DNA from: Streptomyces sp. NBC_00620
GTDB lineage: Bacteria > Actinomycetota > Actinomycetes > Streptomycetales > Streptomycetaceae
Direction of reading: 5' to 3'
Assembly (NCBI RefSeq): GCF_026341825.1
Contig: NZ_JAPENY010000002.1
Coordinates: forward strand, 2,017,001 to 2,081,000
DNA: 64,000 nucleotides
Position numbers and translations under genes: made by a program. Below are positions 16,361 through 24,894 of the stretch, piece by piece. Position 1 is the stretch's first letter, and each line of letters starts with the position of its first letter. The notes below the pieces were generated by a model. That model did not search any database, was not told where the DNA came from, and saw nothing but the letters and a program-made list of their open reading frames with translations.

Positions 16361-17014
16361 ATGAGCAAGACCAAGGACATTCGCCAGTCGGTCGAGGCGG
16401 AGCTCGTCTTCGATCCGCTGGTGGACTCGACGGACATCACCGTTCACAACCTGGCGGGTGAAGTAAGGCTCACGGGCACCGTCCCGAGCTACCTCCAGTA
16501 CCTGGAAGCCGCCGCCGCCGCACAGCGCGTGTCCGGCGTCACCAAGGTCCACAACAACCTGGAGGTGGTGCTCCCGCCCGCGCACGAGCGCGACGACACG
16601 ACGCTGACCGAGACGGCGAACAGCGTGCTGCTGATGAACATCGCCGTGCCGGTCGGTGTCGAGGCGACCGCGAACAACGGCAACCTGACGCTGACCGGCG
16701 TCGTCCGGTACGGCTCGGAGCGGCAGGCCGCGGAGCAGGCGGTCGTCGGTCTCACGGGAGTCCGCGGTATCAAGAACAAGATCGAGATCTCCGACGACGC
16801 CGACCCGGTCGACGTCATCCTGCTGGTGTCGGACGCGTTGGACCGCAACGCGCTGATCCTCGACGACAGCGAAGTCGCCGTCACCACGAATGGCAACACG
16901 GCGATCCTCACGGGCCATGTCCGCACGTGGGCGGAGCACGACGCCGTGATCGCGGCCGCCTGGATGGCCCCGAGCGTCTACGACGTACGCGACGACCTGT
17001 ACATCACCGGCTGA
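16361..17014 (+). CDS. Protein with three BON domains
   Basis: A 217-residue protein built of three BON repeats (about 5-70, 78-145 and 148-217), each with the small alpha/beta pattern ending in a glycine-rich strand (LTGTVPS, LTGVVRY, LTGHVRT). BON domains bind phospholipid or peptidoglycan-associated surfaces and are common in osmotic and envelope stress proteins. No signal peptide or membrane helix is seen, so a cytoplasmic or membrane-peripheral site is likely. The ATG follows GGAAGGA. Four tandem 13-mers precede it. No regulon-type palindrome was found in this promoter. Confidence 0.9.
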   Translation: MSKTKDIRQSVEAELVFDPLVDSTDITVHNLAGEVRLTGTVPSYLQYLEAAAAAQRVSGVTKVHNNLEVVLPPAHERDDTTLTETANSVLLMNIAVPVGVEATANNGNLTLTGVVRYGSERQAAEQAVVGLTGVRGIKNKIEISDDADPVDVILLVSDALDRNALILDDSEVAVTTNGNTAILTGHVRTWAEHDAVIAAAWMAPSVYDVRDDLYITG

Positions 17015-17041
17015 CACCGAGCCGCATCAGGAGTTGCACCA

Positions 17042-17077
17042 GGGCCGGTCCTCCGGGAATCCCCGCGGGACCGGCCC
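17042..17077 (+). terminator. Hairpin terminator after the BON gene
   Basis: A 10-bp perfect stem, GGGCCGGTCC (17042-17051) with GGACCGGCCC (17068-17077) and a 16-nt loop, 28 nt after the BON stop. Confidence 0.6.
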
Positions 17078-17162
17078 GCTCCTCATTCTCCGGGGCACCC
17101 GATTGCTCAGGACCACCCGAATTCTCAGGACCACCGAACCCGACCGAGAGGCACAGCACGCC

Positions 17163-17438
17163 ATGCACGACGCGGCTCGATCCACGAAGACCCCATCCAC
17201 GAAGAAGGGCATCGGCCGGTTCCGCGAGCCGGGCACCGAGCTCGAAAACCTGCTGCGGGACGCACTCGCGGTGGTCGCCGGCACGAACGCGGTCTCCCGC
17301 ACGCCTTCCGACCATCACCGGCTCCGCGACGTTCCGCGCCACAGGCTCGCCCGCTCCGCAGGCCACCTGTTCGGCTACGCACTGCTCGGCTACATCGTCG
17401 TCCACCAGCGCCGGAGCCTGAAGAACCCGGCCGCCTGA
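17163..17438 (+). CDS. Small hypothetical protein
   Basis: A 91-residue basic protein that I do not recognise. It begins MHDAARSTKTPSTKK, has a helical middle (ELENLLRDALAVVAG) and a short hydrophobic stretch near the C terminus (HLFGYALLGYIVVHQRR) that could be a single membrane helix or amphipathic anchor. The frame extends upstream to 17034, but the ATG at 17163 removes an Arg/Pro/Thr-rich low-quality stretch overlapping the terminator hairpin. It sits between the BON and SsgA-like genes on the same strand. A real gene is likely but not certain. Confidence 0.55.
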   Translation: MHDAARSTKTPSTKKGIGRFREPGTELENLLRDALAVVAGTNAVSRTPSDHHRLRDVPRHRLARSAGHLFGYALLGYIVVHQRRSLKNPAA

Positions 17439-17540
17439 CGAGGGGCGCCGACCACCCGGCGCGGCATGAGGGGCACGCCCTGAGGCCGCGCCGGAGGCAG
17501 TTCAGGTGCCCCGGCACGGATCAGCACAGAAAGGGAAGCA

Positions 17541-18008
17541 ATGGCCCGCTCGGACAACGAACCAGCCAGGGACGTACGTTCCTCGGAGCAGGAGTGCGTG
17601 GATCTCGCCCTGAGGATGTGGCGGCACGTGTCCCTGCAAGAGTCACTGCCGATCCAGGCCCGCTTCAGCTACGACCACACCCAGCCCCTCGAGGTGCGCG
17701 TCGAGTTCCTCAACGACATCGGCGGTGCCGTCACGTGGGTGCTCTCACGGGATCTGCTCATGACGGGCCTGCACCGACCGAGCGGTGACGGCGACGTACG
17801 GATCTGGCCGCCGTGCCGGCGCCATGATGGGGACAGCTTCTGGATCCTTCTCCAGGGACGGACCGGCGCGGCACTCCTCGAAGGCCTTGTCGCCCCCCTT
17901 GGCGCCTGGCTCGAAGAGACGCTCAGATCCGTTCCCTCGGGCACGGAAGGCCTCTCGATGGACTGGGACGGGGCCCTCGCGCACGTTCTGGCACAGGGGG
18001 ACGGCTAA
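17541..18008 (+). CDS. SsgA-like sporulation/cell-division protein (SALP family)
   Basis: A 155-residue protein of the SsgA-like family, found only in morphologically complex actinomycetes, where members help place division septa and remodel the cell wall. Family features visible are ARFSYDHTQPLEVRVEF, VTWVLSRDLLMTGLHRPSGDGDVRIWP and the helical C terminus. The ATG follows GAAAGG. Its last 4 nt overlap the convergent receiver-like gene. This gene is the strongest single marker that the organism is a streptomycete or close relative. Confidence 0.9.
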   Translation: MARSDNEPARDVRSSEQECVDLALRMWRHVSLQESLPIQARFSYDHTQPLEVRVEFLNDIGGAVTWVLSRDLLMTGLHRPSGDGDVRIWPPCRRHDGDSFWILLQGRTGAALLEGLVAPLGAWLEETLRSVPSGTEGLSMDWDGALAHVLAQGDG

Positions 18009-18457
18009 CTGCCTTGGCGTGCCGCGCCGTTGACGGCCTGGGCCCGATGACGCAGGTCCAGGCCGTCGACGAGGGCGGAGTCCGACAGGCGTATCCGCCC
18101 CTCGCGGGCCCGCAACAGGGCCAGGACGATCTGGTCGAGCCCGGTGCGCCGGGGTAGCACGTCGACCAGCCCATGACGCACCGCCCGCGAAAGCTGGGCG
18201 CGATCCACGTACTGGGCCACCAGCACGATGCGCGGCCGCCCACGCTCCCCGCACGCGCCGCGCATGAGCGCGAGCGTGGCTTCGTCGAGCTCCGTGGCCA
18301 GGACGAGCAGCGCCTCCGCGCGTGCATCCTGCCCCGCTCGCAGCAGGCGCACGCGTGGCCGCGCACGCAGGGCGGTGGAGATGTCACAAGCAAACCGGAG
18401 ATCACCGGACTTGACGGCCACGGTCACAGGAGAGGTCACTCGTTCCGTTCGTCTCAT
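18005..18457 (-). CDS. Receiver-like regulatory protein without an output domain
   Basis: A 150-residue protein resembling the receiver/linker part of NarL-type regulators: alternating hydrophobic strands (VTVAVKSG, ALLVLATEL, RIVLVAQY) and a C-terminal segment like the linker preceding a LuxR helix-turn-helix (LDQIVLALLRAREGRIRLSD). The phospho-acceptor Asp is not convincing and the protein ends where the DNA-binding domain should begin. It may be an adaptor, a dominant inhibitor of a full-length homologue, or a truncated gene. Its ATG lies 8 nt from a TAGCTT -10, so the transcript is probably leaderless. Confidence 0.65.
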   Translation of the reverse strand: MRRTERVTSPVTVAVKSGDLRFACDISTALRARPRVRLLRAGQDARAEALLVLATELDEATLALMRGACGERGRPRIVLVAQYVDRAQLSRAVRHGLVDVLPRRTGLDQIVLALLRAREGRIRLSDSALVDGLDLRHRAQAVNGAARQGS

Positions 18458-18464
18458 GACTCCG

Positions 18465-18507
18465 AAGCTAGGTGGCCGACGACCCGTCGGGCTTCGGTCG
18501 GACGACT
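18465..18507 (-). promoter_or_regulatory. Stress-regulon promoter giving a probably leaderless receiver-like mRNA
   Basis: Minus strand: AGTCGTCCGACC (18507-18496), GAAG, 21 nt, TAGCTT (18470-18465). The start codon is at 18457, where transcription is expected to begin. Confidence 0.65.
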
Positions 18508-18564
18508 GCCCACAGGACGTACGACGGTCGTCCGGGCCGTTCGCGTCGCACGGTAGGCGGTTGC

Positions 18565-18606
18565 GTCATCCGACGGAAGCCCCCGCCTCACCACCCGGAT
18601 CACGAT
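18565..18606 (+). promoter_or_regulatory. Stress-regulon site upstream of the NADH dehydrogenase gene
   Basis: CGTCATCCGACG (18565-18576), a perfect palindrome around TC, is followed by GAAG and about 20 nt; the -10 at the expected place is poor (TCACGA). It is divergent from the 18496-18507 site, with 57 nt between the two palindromes. Confidence 0.55.
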
Positions 18607-18652
18607 GGCGGCCCGCGGCCCCCCGGCCCGCTCAGCGCTCGGAGGAAGTGTG

Positions 18653-20044
18653 ATGACCAGTCCGATCAACCCGACCCGTCCCCGTGTCCTGATCGTCGGC
18701 GGCGGCTTCGCGGGCGTCGCCTGCGCCCGGCGGCTGGAACGGGTGCTGAAGGCCGACGAAGCCGACATCGTCCTGGTGACGCCGCTCGACTACGAGTTGT
18801 ACCTGCCGCTGCTGCCGCAGGTGGCGGCCGGGGTACTGACACCGCAGTCGATCGCCGTCTCGCTGCGCAGGGTGCTGCGCCGCACCCGGATCGTCCCCGG
18901 CGTCGCCCTGGACGTCGACCTCGAATCCCGGGAGTGCGTGGTGCGGTTGATCACCGATCAGGTGGTCCGCGAGGGATACGACATCGTGGTGCTGGCCGCC
19001 GGGAGCGTGACGCGCTCGTTCGACATCCCCGGTGTGCCGGAACACGCCCGCGGCATGAAGAACCTGGGGGAGGCCGTGGCCATGCGCGACCACGTCATCG
19101 CCCAACTCGACCTGGCCGACACGACCGAGGACCCGGCGGAGCGTGAGGCGCGGCTGCGGTTCGTCGTCGTGGGCGGCGGATACGCGGGCACCGAGACCGC
19201 CGCCCACCTCCAGCGACTCACCGTCGCGGCGACCTATCGCTACCCGGGGCTGAGCCGCGAGTCGATCGAGTGGCACCTGGTCGATGTCTCGCCCCGGCTG
19301 ATGCCTGAACTGGGCCCGCGTCTGGGCGACAAGGCGCTGGCCCGGCTGCGGCGGCGCGGCATCGAGGTCTCCCTCGGCGTGAGCGTGGCGTCGGCCGGGC
19401 CGGGCTGGGTCGAACTCACCGACGGGCGGCGGCTTCCCACCCACACCCTGGTGTGGACCGCGGGGGTCGCGGCAAGCCCGCTGGTCGCGGCCACGGGGGC
19501 GAAGACGGTACGGGGGCGGCTCGCGGTCACCGCGGAGCTGACCCTGCCGGGTCACGACGAAGTGTTCGCCCTCGGCGACGCCGCCGCGGTACCGGATCTC
19601 GCCGCCGGCGGGGACGCGATCTGCCCGCCCACCGCGCAGCACGCACTGCGTCAGGGCAGGACGGCCGGGAACAACGTCGTCGCGCGGTTGCGCGGCCGGA
19701 GTCCGAGCCCGTACCGGCATCGCGATCTCGGTCTGGTCGTCGACCTGGGCGGCCTGGGTTCCGTCGCCAGGCCGCTGGGCATCCCGCTCAGCGGCCTGCC
19801 GGCACACTTGGTCACGCGCGGCTACCACCTGCTGGCGCTGCCCACGCTCGTGGCCAGGACCCGCGTCGCCACCAACTGGCTGCTGCACGCGGTGGCGGGA
19901 GACGATTTCGTCCGCACCGGCTTCCTCGCCGGACAGCCGAGCACGATCCGGGCGATGGAGCACACCGACGCCCATCCGCCCACTGACGACGTCCACGCCA
20001 CCGCCGACTCCGAGAAGCCCGCGGGGACGCGGCACGCGTCATGA
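18653..20044 (+). CDS. ndh: Type II NADH dehydrogenase (FAD-dependent pyridine nucleotide-disulfide oxidoreductase family)
   Basis: A 463-residue flavoprotein that moves electrons from NADH to membrane quinone without pumping protons. The FAD-binding dinucleotide fold is at the start (VLIVGGGFAGVACARRL) and the NADH fold near residue 165 (FVVVGGGYAGTETAAHL); a second FAD contact, EVFALGDAAAVPD, is present. The C terminus carries the amphipathic segment typical of monotopic Ndh proteins. Start ATG at 18653 follows GGAGGAAG; GTG at 18650 is also possible. Its place in the stress regulon fits a switch to non-proton-pumping respiration when oxygen or energy is limiting. Confidence 0.9.
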   Translation: MTSPINPTRPRVLIVGGGFAGVACARRLERVLKADEADIVLVTPLDYELYLPLLPQVAAGVLTPQSIAVSLRRVLRRTRIVPGVALDVDLESRECVVRLITDQVVREGYDIVVLAAGSVTRSFDIPGVPEHARGMKNLGEAVAMRDHVIAQLDLADTTEDPAEREARLRFVVVGGGYAGTETAAHLQRLTVAATYRYPGLSRESIEWHLVDVSPRLMPELGPRLGDKALARLRRRGIEVSLGVSVASAGPGWVELTDGRRLPTHTLVWTAGVAASPLVAATGAKTVRGRLAVTAELTLPGHDEVFALGDAAAVPDLAAGGDAICPPTAQHALRQGRTAGNNVVARLRGRSPSPYRHRDLGLVVDLGGLGSVARPLGIPLSGLPAHLVTRGYHLLALPTLVARTRVATNWLLHAVAGDDFVRTGFLAGQPSTIRAMEHTDAHPPTDDVHATADSEKPAGTRHAS

Positions 20045-20077
20045 GGCGGCCGATGCGCACGCGGCACCCCCTTGTGC

Positions 20078-21529
20078 CTACCGCCGGAGCGAGAGCAGGT
20101 GCCACTGCCAGGCGTCGAGTGCGACGAACAGGCCCGGGTCGACCATCTCGTCGCCCTCCCGCTCGTAGGTGTTCCCGCTGATCAGTTCGGTCAGTTCGCA
20201 CGACTGCCCGTGAAAGTCGGTCCAGGGCACCGGTACCCGCCCCTGGGCAGGCCGGTCCGAGTAGTTGATCACGACGAGATACCGTTCCTGGCCGTCGGTC
20301 CAGGACCAGGCGAGCAGACTGTGGTGGGTGTCGTTGTCCGGCCAGCCCGTGCAGGTCAGCAGCCGCCAGTCGCCTTCGCGGACGGGGGCCACGGCGCTCA
20401 CCAGACGGCCGTAGAAGTCGCGCAGGGACTCGTCGGCCGGTTCCTGGGGCCGACGCGAGAGAAACACGGGCGGACGGACCCGGCGTCCCTCGAACTGGCC
20501 CTCGTGCCAGAGGGTCGCGCCGGGCAGGGTCGCGACGGCCACGGCTGCCGCGCGTTCCCGTCCGCCGGGCAGGATGGCGGCGGCCCGGGGTTCGTCGTGG
20601 TTCTCCAGGAAGCGGACGAGCCGGCGCTGGAAACCGAGGTCGGCGCCGAGGTGGCCGCGGACGGATCCGGCGTCCTCGTGGACCAGCCGGTCGTAGAGCC
20701 GTTTGTCGTAGCAGAGGTCGAAGCCCTGCTGCTGGAGGTCCCATTCGAGGTCCCAGTACGCCTCCGCGACGAAGAGGAGGCCGGGGTGGCGTGCGCGGAC
20801 GCGTGGAACGACGTACGGCCAGAAGTCCTCGGCGGGTACCGGTCCCGCCCGGTCTCCCCAGGTCTTCGCGAACACGTCGTTCATCAGCAACATCGCCATG
20901 TCGCAGCGCACGCCGTCCGCCTGGTTGCCGATCGCGGCCAGCGTGTCCACCGCCGCCGCCCGCAGACCGTCACTGAAGGCATTCAGCTGGACAACGTCCG
21001 GCCACGGCGGGAAGAACGGGTCGCGGCCCCGCGCGTACACCTGCCCGCCGGCCTCCAGGAAGGCGCCGGGGTCGCGGGCCAGGTCGTCCGGCGTGCCCCG
21101 GACCAGGCAGTCCGGGCGCCCGGTGAGCCAAGGATGGTCCGGGGCCACGTGATTGGGAACGTAGTCCAGGATCAGGCGTACGCCCCTCGCGGCGAGTTCG
21201 GCCCGTGCCGCGGCCAGTCCCTCGGGGCCGCCGAGGCTCTCGTCGACGACGTAGTTCCGTACGCAGTACGGCGACCCGGCGATGTCCGCCGGTGTGAGGT
21301 CGGGCAGCGCGTCGCGGAAGGAGGCGACCAAGCCGTCGTCCCGCAGGGCGATCTCCAGTCCCGCCGGACTGCGCTCCCACACACCCATCAGCCATACGGT
21401 GTCCACACCCGGCCGTGCGACCTCGTCCCAGACCTCGCCGGGCACGTTACCCAGGACGACGCGACGTCCGTACCGGCCGCTCAACTCACCCAGCCAGACC
21501 AGGGTGTTGATCTCGTAGATGACGGTCAT
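20078..21529 (-). CDS. GH13 alpha-amylase family enzyme
   Basis: A 483-residue glycoside hydrolase of family 13 with all four conserved regions: DYVPNH (D122), GVRCDM (nucleophile D210), FVAEAYW (acid/base E256) and FLENHDE (D312). A C-terminal beta domain follows. No signal peptide is present, so it is cytoplasmic and probably acts on glycogen, trehalose or maltosyl compounds; exact specificity cannot be fixed. Its ATG overlaps the stop of the upstream glucosidase gene by 4 nt (ATGA), so the two are translationally coupled. It shares the strand and island with stress genes, suggesting storage-sugar mobilisation. Confidence 0.88.
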   Translation of the reverse strand: MTVIYEINTLVWLGELSGRYGRRVVLGNVPGEVWDEVARPGVDTVWLMGVWERSPAGLEIALRDDGLVASFRDALPDLTPADIAGSPYCVRNYVVDESLGGPEGLAAARAELAARGVRLILDYVPNHVAPDHPWLTGRPDCLVRGTPDDLARDPGAFLEAGGQVYARGRDPFFPPWPDVVQLNAFSDGLRAAAVDTLAAIGNQADGVRCDMAMLLMNDVFAKTWGDRAGPVPAEDFWPYVVPRVRARHPGLLFVAEAYWDLEWDLQQQGFDLCYDKRLYDRLVHEDAGSVRGHLGADLGFQRRLVRFLENHDEPRAAAILPGGRERAAAVAVATLPGATLWHEGQFEGRRVRPPVFLSRRPQEPADESLRDFYGRLVSAVAPVREGDWRLLTCTGWPDNDTHHSLLAWSWTDGQERYLVVINYSDRPAQGRVPVPWTDFHGQSCELTELISGNTYEREGDEMVDPGLFVALDAWQWHLLSLRR

Positions 21530-24216
21530 GACAGGGGCTCCTCCCGCAGGGCACCCCAGTCACCGGCGCCGACGAGATGGAACAAGGTGGCGGTGACCGC
21601 GGCCAGGCCGGTCCAGCCGGTCTGGTGGGAGGCGCCGAGGCCGGCGCCGGTGTCTCCGTGGAAGTACTCGTAGAAGAGGATCAGGTCCTTCCAGTTCGGG
21701 TCCTTGGCGAACTTGGCCTGGGTGCCGTGCACCGGCCGGTGTCCGTCGCCGTTGCTCAGGAAGGTGGCGGTGAGTCGGTGGGAGATCTCGCGCGCGACCT
21801 CGTAGAGGTTCATCCGTCGGCCGGAGCCGGTCGGGCATTCCACGGTGAACTCGTCGCCGTGGTAGGCGTGCAGGTTCAGCAGGGCGCGGATGAGGAGGAC
21901 ATTGACCGGGAACCACACAGGGCCGCGCCAGTTGGAGTTGCCCCCGAACATGCCCGAGTCCGACTCGGCGGGCAGATAGCCGACCCCGTAGGTCTCACCG
22001 TGCACGTCGAAGGTGTACGGGTGCTCGGCGTGATGGCGCGACAGCGAGCGGATGCCGTGCGGGCCGAGGAACTCGTCCTCGTCGAGCATGCGGGACAGGA
22101 TGCGCCGCAGCCGGTCCTCGTCGAACAGGGCGAACAGGTGGCGCCCCGCCTCGCCCGTACCGAGGGCATGGTGGGAGGAGACAAGGGCTTCGACGGCCGG
22201 ATGCCTGCGCACGAACTCCCGTGCTCCCTCGACCAGTTCAGGGAAACGCTGGTCCGTCCAGCCGCCGATCACGCTGGTCGCGGCGAGCGGGATCAGCCCG
22301 ACCAGGGAACGGACCTTCAGCCGGGTCGCGCGGCCGTCGGGCAGGCGCAGGACGTCGTAGAAGAAGCCGTCCTCCTCGTCCCACAGACTCTGGTTGTCGT
22401 TGCCGATGCGGTTCGTCGCCACCGCGATCCAGGCGAAGTGCTCGAACAGGGTCTGCGCGTGCTCGACGTACACCCGGTTGTCGACGGCCAGTTCGATGGC
22501 GATCTCCAGAAGGTTCTGGCAGCACAGGGCCATCCAGGCGGTGCCGTCGGCCTGGTCGAGGTGGCCGCCGGTGGGCAGGGGAGCGCTGCGGTCGAAGACA
22601 CCGATGTTGTCGAGACCGAGGAAGCCGCCCTGGAAGACGTTGTTGCCGTCGACGTCCTTGCGGTTGAGCCACCAGGTGAAGTTCTTCATCAGCTTCTGGA
22701 AGGCGTTCTCCAGGAAGACGCGGTCGCCGTGCCCGGTGCGGTGCTTCTCCAACTCGTAGACGAAGAGGACCGCCCAGGCGTGCACGGGCGGGTTGACGTC
22801 ACCGAAGTTCCATTCGTACGCCGGGATCTGGCCGTTGGGATGCAGATACAGGCGGCGTAGCAGCAGCTCCAGCTGGGACTTGGCGAACCCGATGTCGACC
22901 ATGGACAGGGCGATGGTGTGGAAGGCGAGGTCCCAGGCGGCGAACCAGGGGTACTCCCAGGTGTCCGGCATCGACATGATCTCGTCGTTGATCATGTGGT
23001 ACCAGGCGCTGTTGCGGACCCGGGGATCGGCGGCGAGCGGGTCGAGGCCGTGCTCGGCGAGCCAGCGCTCCACGTCGAGGTAGTAGTACTGCTTGCTCCA
23101 CAGCATCCCGGCGAGCGCCTGCCGCACCAGACGCCGCTCGTCCTCGGCCATGCCGTCGGGGACGACGCCCTCGAAGAACACGTCGGCCTCGGTCCTTCGC
23201 GTGTCGAGCAGCTGGCCGAACTCGGCCCAGGGGTCCATGAGTTCGGTGTCGGTCAGGCGCAGCCGTACGGTGGCGCTGTCGCCGGCGGGCACGGTGAGGA
23301 CGTGGTGTACGGCGGCCTTGGTGCCGGTCTGCTGAGGGTTGACGGCGCCGGTCTCGCCGTGGACGACATAACGGTCGATGCCGTCCTTGACGTACGGGAC
23401 GGTGTTCGAACTGCCGAAGACGCGCTCGTTGTTGGTGTCGTTCTCGGTGAACAGGGTCTCCGTTCCGCCGGTGAAGTACAGCCGTCGCGTGCCGAGTTCC
23501 TCGTGGTCGGCGCGGAGCGGGCCGCCGGGTTCCTGACGGATGGTCGGTACGGCGGTGCCGCCCGCCCAGGACCAGGTGTGCCGGAACCACAGGGTCGGCA
23601 GCAGGTGGAGGGTGGCCTCGTCGGGGCCCCGGTTGTGCGCGGTGATCTCGATCAGCAGGTCCTCGGGGCCGGCCTTGGCGTACTCGACGAACACGTCGAA
23701 GTAGCGGTCCTCGTCGAAGACGCCCGTATCAAGGAGTTCGTATTCGGGGTCGTGCCGCTGCCGGGCCTGGTTGACGGCCACCAGATCGTCGTAAGGGAAG
23801 GCGCCCTGCGGGTACTTGTAGAGGTACTTCATGTACGAGTGGGTGGGCGTCGAGTCGAGGTGGAAGTAGTACTCCTTGACGTCCTCGCCGTGATTGCCCT
23901 CGGCGTTGGTCAGGCCGAACATCCGCTCCTTGAGGATCGGGTCGTTGCCGTTCCACAGCGCCAGCGCGAAGCACAGCCGCTGCTTGTCGTCGCTGACGCC
24001 CGCGATGCCGTCCTCGCCCCAGCGGTAGGCCCGTGAGCGGGCCTGGTCGTGGGTGAAGTACGACCAGGCGTCACCGCCGGGGCTGTAGTCCTCGCGGACC
24101 GTGCCCCATTGCCGTTCGCTCAGATACGGCCCCCAACGCCGCCACGCCGCTCGCCCCGCGTCGGCATCCGCCAGCCGCAGCCGCTCGGGATCCGCCCCGC
24201 CACTGTTCTCCGTCAT
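21526..24216 (-). CDS. MGH1-type (GH63-like) glucosidase family protein
   Basis: An 896-residue cytoplasmic protein of the mannosyl-oligosaccharide-glucosidase-like (alpha/alpha)6-barrel family. Family-like segments are WGTVREDYS and GGDAWSYFTHDQARSRAYRW near the start, DEIMSMPDTWEYPWFAAWDLAFH in the middle (written here in two overlapping blocks of the same strand: DEIMSMPDTWEYPW, then FAAWDLAFH), and SNWRGPVWFPVN near the end. The last motif is typical of MGH1 catalytic barrels. Natural substrates of bacterial members are unclear; glucosylglycerate or storage oligosaccharides are candidates. The ATG at 24216 (after a GGGGAGG-type site) is preferred over 24276. It forms a two-gene operon with the GH13 gene. 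Confidence 0.86.
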   Translation of the reverse strand: MTENSGGADPERLRLADADAGRAAWRRWGPYLSERQWGTVREDYSPGGDAWSYFTHDQARSRAYRWGEDGIAGVSDDKQRLCFALALWNGNDPILKERMFGLTNAEGNHGEDVKEYYFHLDSTPTHSYMKYLYKYPQGAFPYDDLVAVNQARQRHDPEYELLDTGVFDEDRYFDVFVEYAKAGPEDLLIEITAHNRGPDEATLHLLPTLWFRHTWSWAGGTAVPTIRQEPGGPLRADHEELGTRRLYFTGGTETLFTENDTNNERVFGSSNTVPYVKDGIDRYVVHGETGAVNPQQTGTKAAVHHVLTVPAGDSATVRLRLTDTELMDPWAEFGQLLDTRRTEADVFFEGVVPDGMAEDERRLVRQALAGMLWSKQYYYLDVERWLAEHGLDPLAADPRVRNSAWYHMINDEIMSMPDTWEYPWFAAWDLAFHTIALSMVDIGFAKSQLELLLRRLYLHPNGQIPAYEWNFGDVNPPVHAWAVLFVYELEKHRTGHGDRVFLENAFQKLMKNFTWWLNRKDVDGNNVFQGGFLGLDNIGVFDRSAPLPTGGHLDQADGTAWMALCCQNLLEIAIELAVDNRVYVEHAQTLFEHFAWIAVATNRIGNDNQSLWDEEDGFFYDVLRLPDGRATRLKVRSLVGLIPLAATSVIGGWTDQRFPELVEGAREFVRRHPAVEALVSSHHALGTGEAGRHLFALFDEDRLRRILSRMLDEDEFLGPHGIRSLSRHHAEHPYTFDVHGETYGVGYLPAESDSGMFGGNSNWRGPVWFPVNVLLIRALLNLHAYHGDEFTVECPTGSGRRMNLYEVAREISHRLTATFLSNGDGHRPVHGTQAKFAKDPNWKDLILFYEYFHGDTGAGLGASHQTGWTGLAAVTATLFHLVGAGDWGALREEPLS

Positions 24217-24333
24217 CGCACGCCCTCCCCATGGAGCACCTTCACCCAGACTCCGGCGTCTCGGACTCGGCCGCAACGCCTGCGGCGGCGACGGGCGGTA
24301 CGGGGATCCCGGCGGGGGAGGAAGGCGGCGGGC

Positions 24334-24819
24334 TCACGGTGTCTTCTGAGACGACTGCTCGGTGCCGTTCATCTTCGCCCGGTTCTGCGCGAGGAATACC
24401 TGCACCGCCTGTTCGACCTGCTTGGCGTCGACTCCGAGGGCTTGTCCGATGTGGGCCGACCACACCTCGGAGCGGACATTGGTCTCGAAGTCCAGATCGG
24501 CGCGGACTTTCTCGCGAAGAGCCTGGCGGTTCTGGCTCACCATCACGAAGGTGGACAGAAAGATCGCCTCAAGGCTGACGATCATGGTGAGCAGTCCGAA
24601 AGGGAACGGGTCCCAGATCGCGGACTCGCCGAACAGCCCCTCGTTGACGACAATCCAGACCGCGAACCACGCCGCATGGATATAGACGAATTGCATCGTT
24701 CCGGCGAAGGTGGTGATCGCGTCCGCGATCCGGTCCTGGGTCCCGCGCATCCGCGCGAGAACGGCCCGCTCATTCGGAAGACGTACGTCAAACCTACTGG
24801 GTTCGGGGGCCATGGCCAC
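24334..24819 (-). CDS. DUF1003 membrane protein
   Basis: A 161-residue protein of the DUF1003 family: a soluble N terminus, two membrane helices (FVYIHAAWFAVWIVVN and LTMIVSLEAIFLSTFVMVSQNR) and a C-terminal helix ending in a Gln/Lys-rich tail. The family has no proven biochemical role; homologues recur in actinobacterial stress and hypoxia clusters. A shared-signature promoter lies just upstream, giving a 5' leader of about 25 nt. It is followed by the GH63/GH13 pair on the same strand, but a 117-nt gap leaves co-transcription uncertain. Confidence 0.9.
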   Translation of the reverse strand: MAMAPEPSRFDVRLPNERAVLARMRGTQDRIADAITTFAGTMQFVYIHAAWFAVWIVVNEGLFGESAIWDPFPFGLLTMIVSLEAIFLSTFVMVSQNRQALREKVRADLDFETNVRSEVWSAHIGQALGVDAKQVEQAVQVFLAQNRAKMNGTEQSSQKTP

Positions 24820-24852
24820 TCCTTGATCGGCTGCTCACGAGAGACGCACGAC

Positions 24853-24894
24853 AGCCTAGGCGCGGGGCAGGTGGCCCCCTTGGGTCAAACGACT
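24853..24894 (-). promoter_or_regulatory. Stress-regulon promoter of the DUF1003 gene
   Basis: Minus strand: AGTCGTTTGACC (24894-24883), CAAG, a 20-nt spacer, TAGGCT (24858-24853). It matches the LAL and HdeD promoters in layout. Confidence 0.7.
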
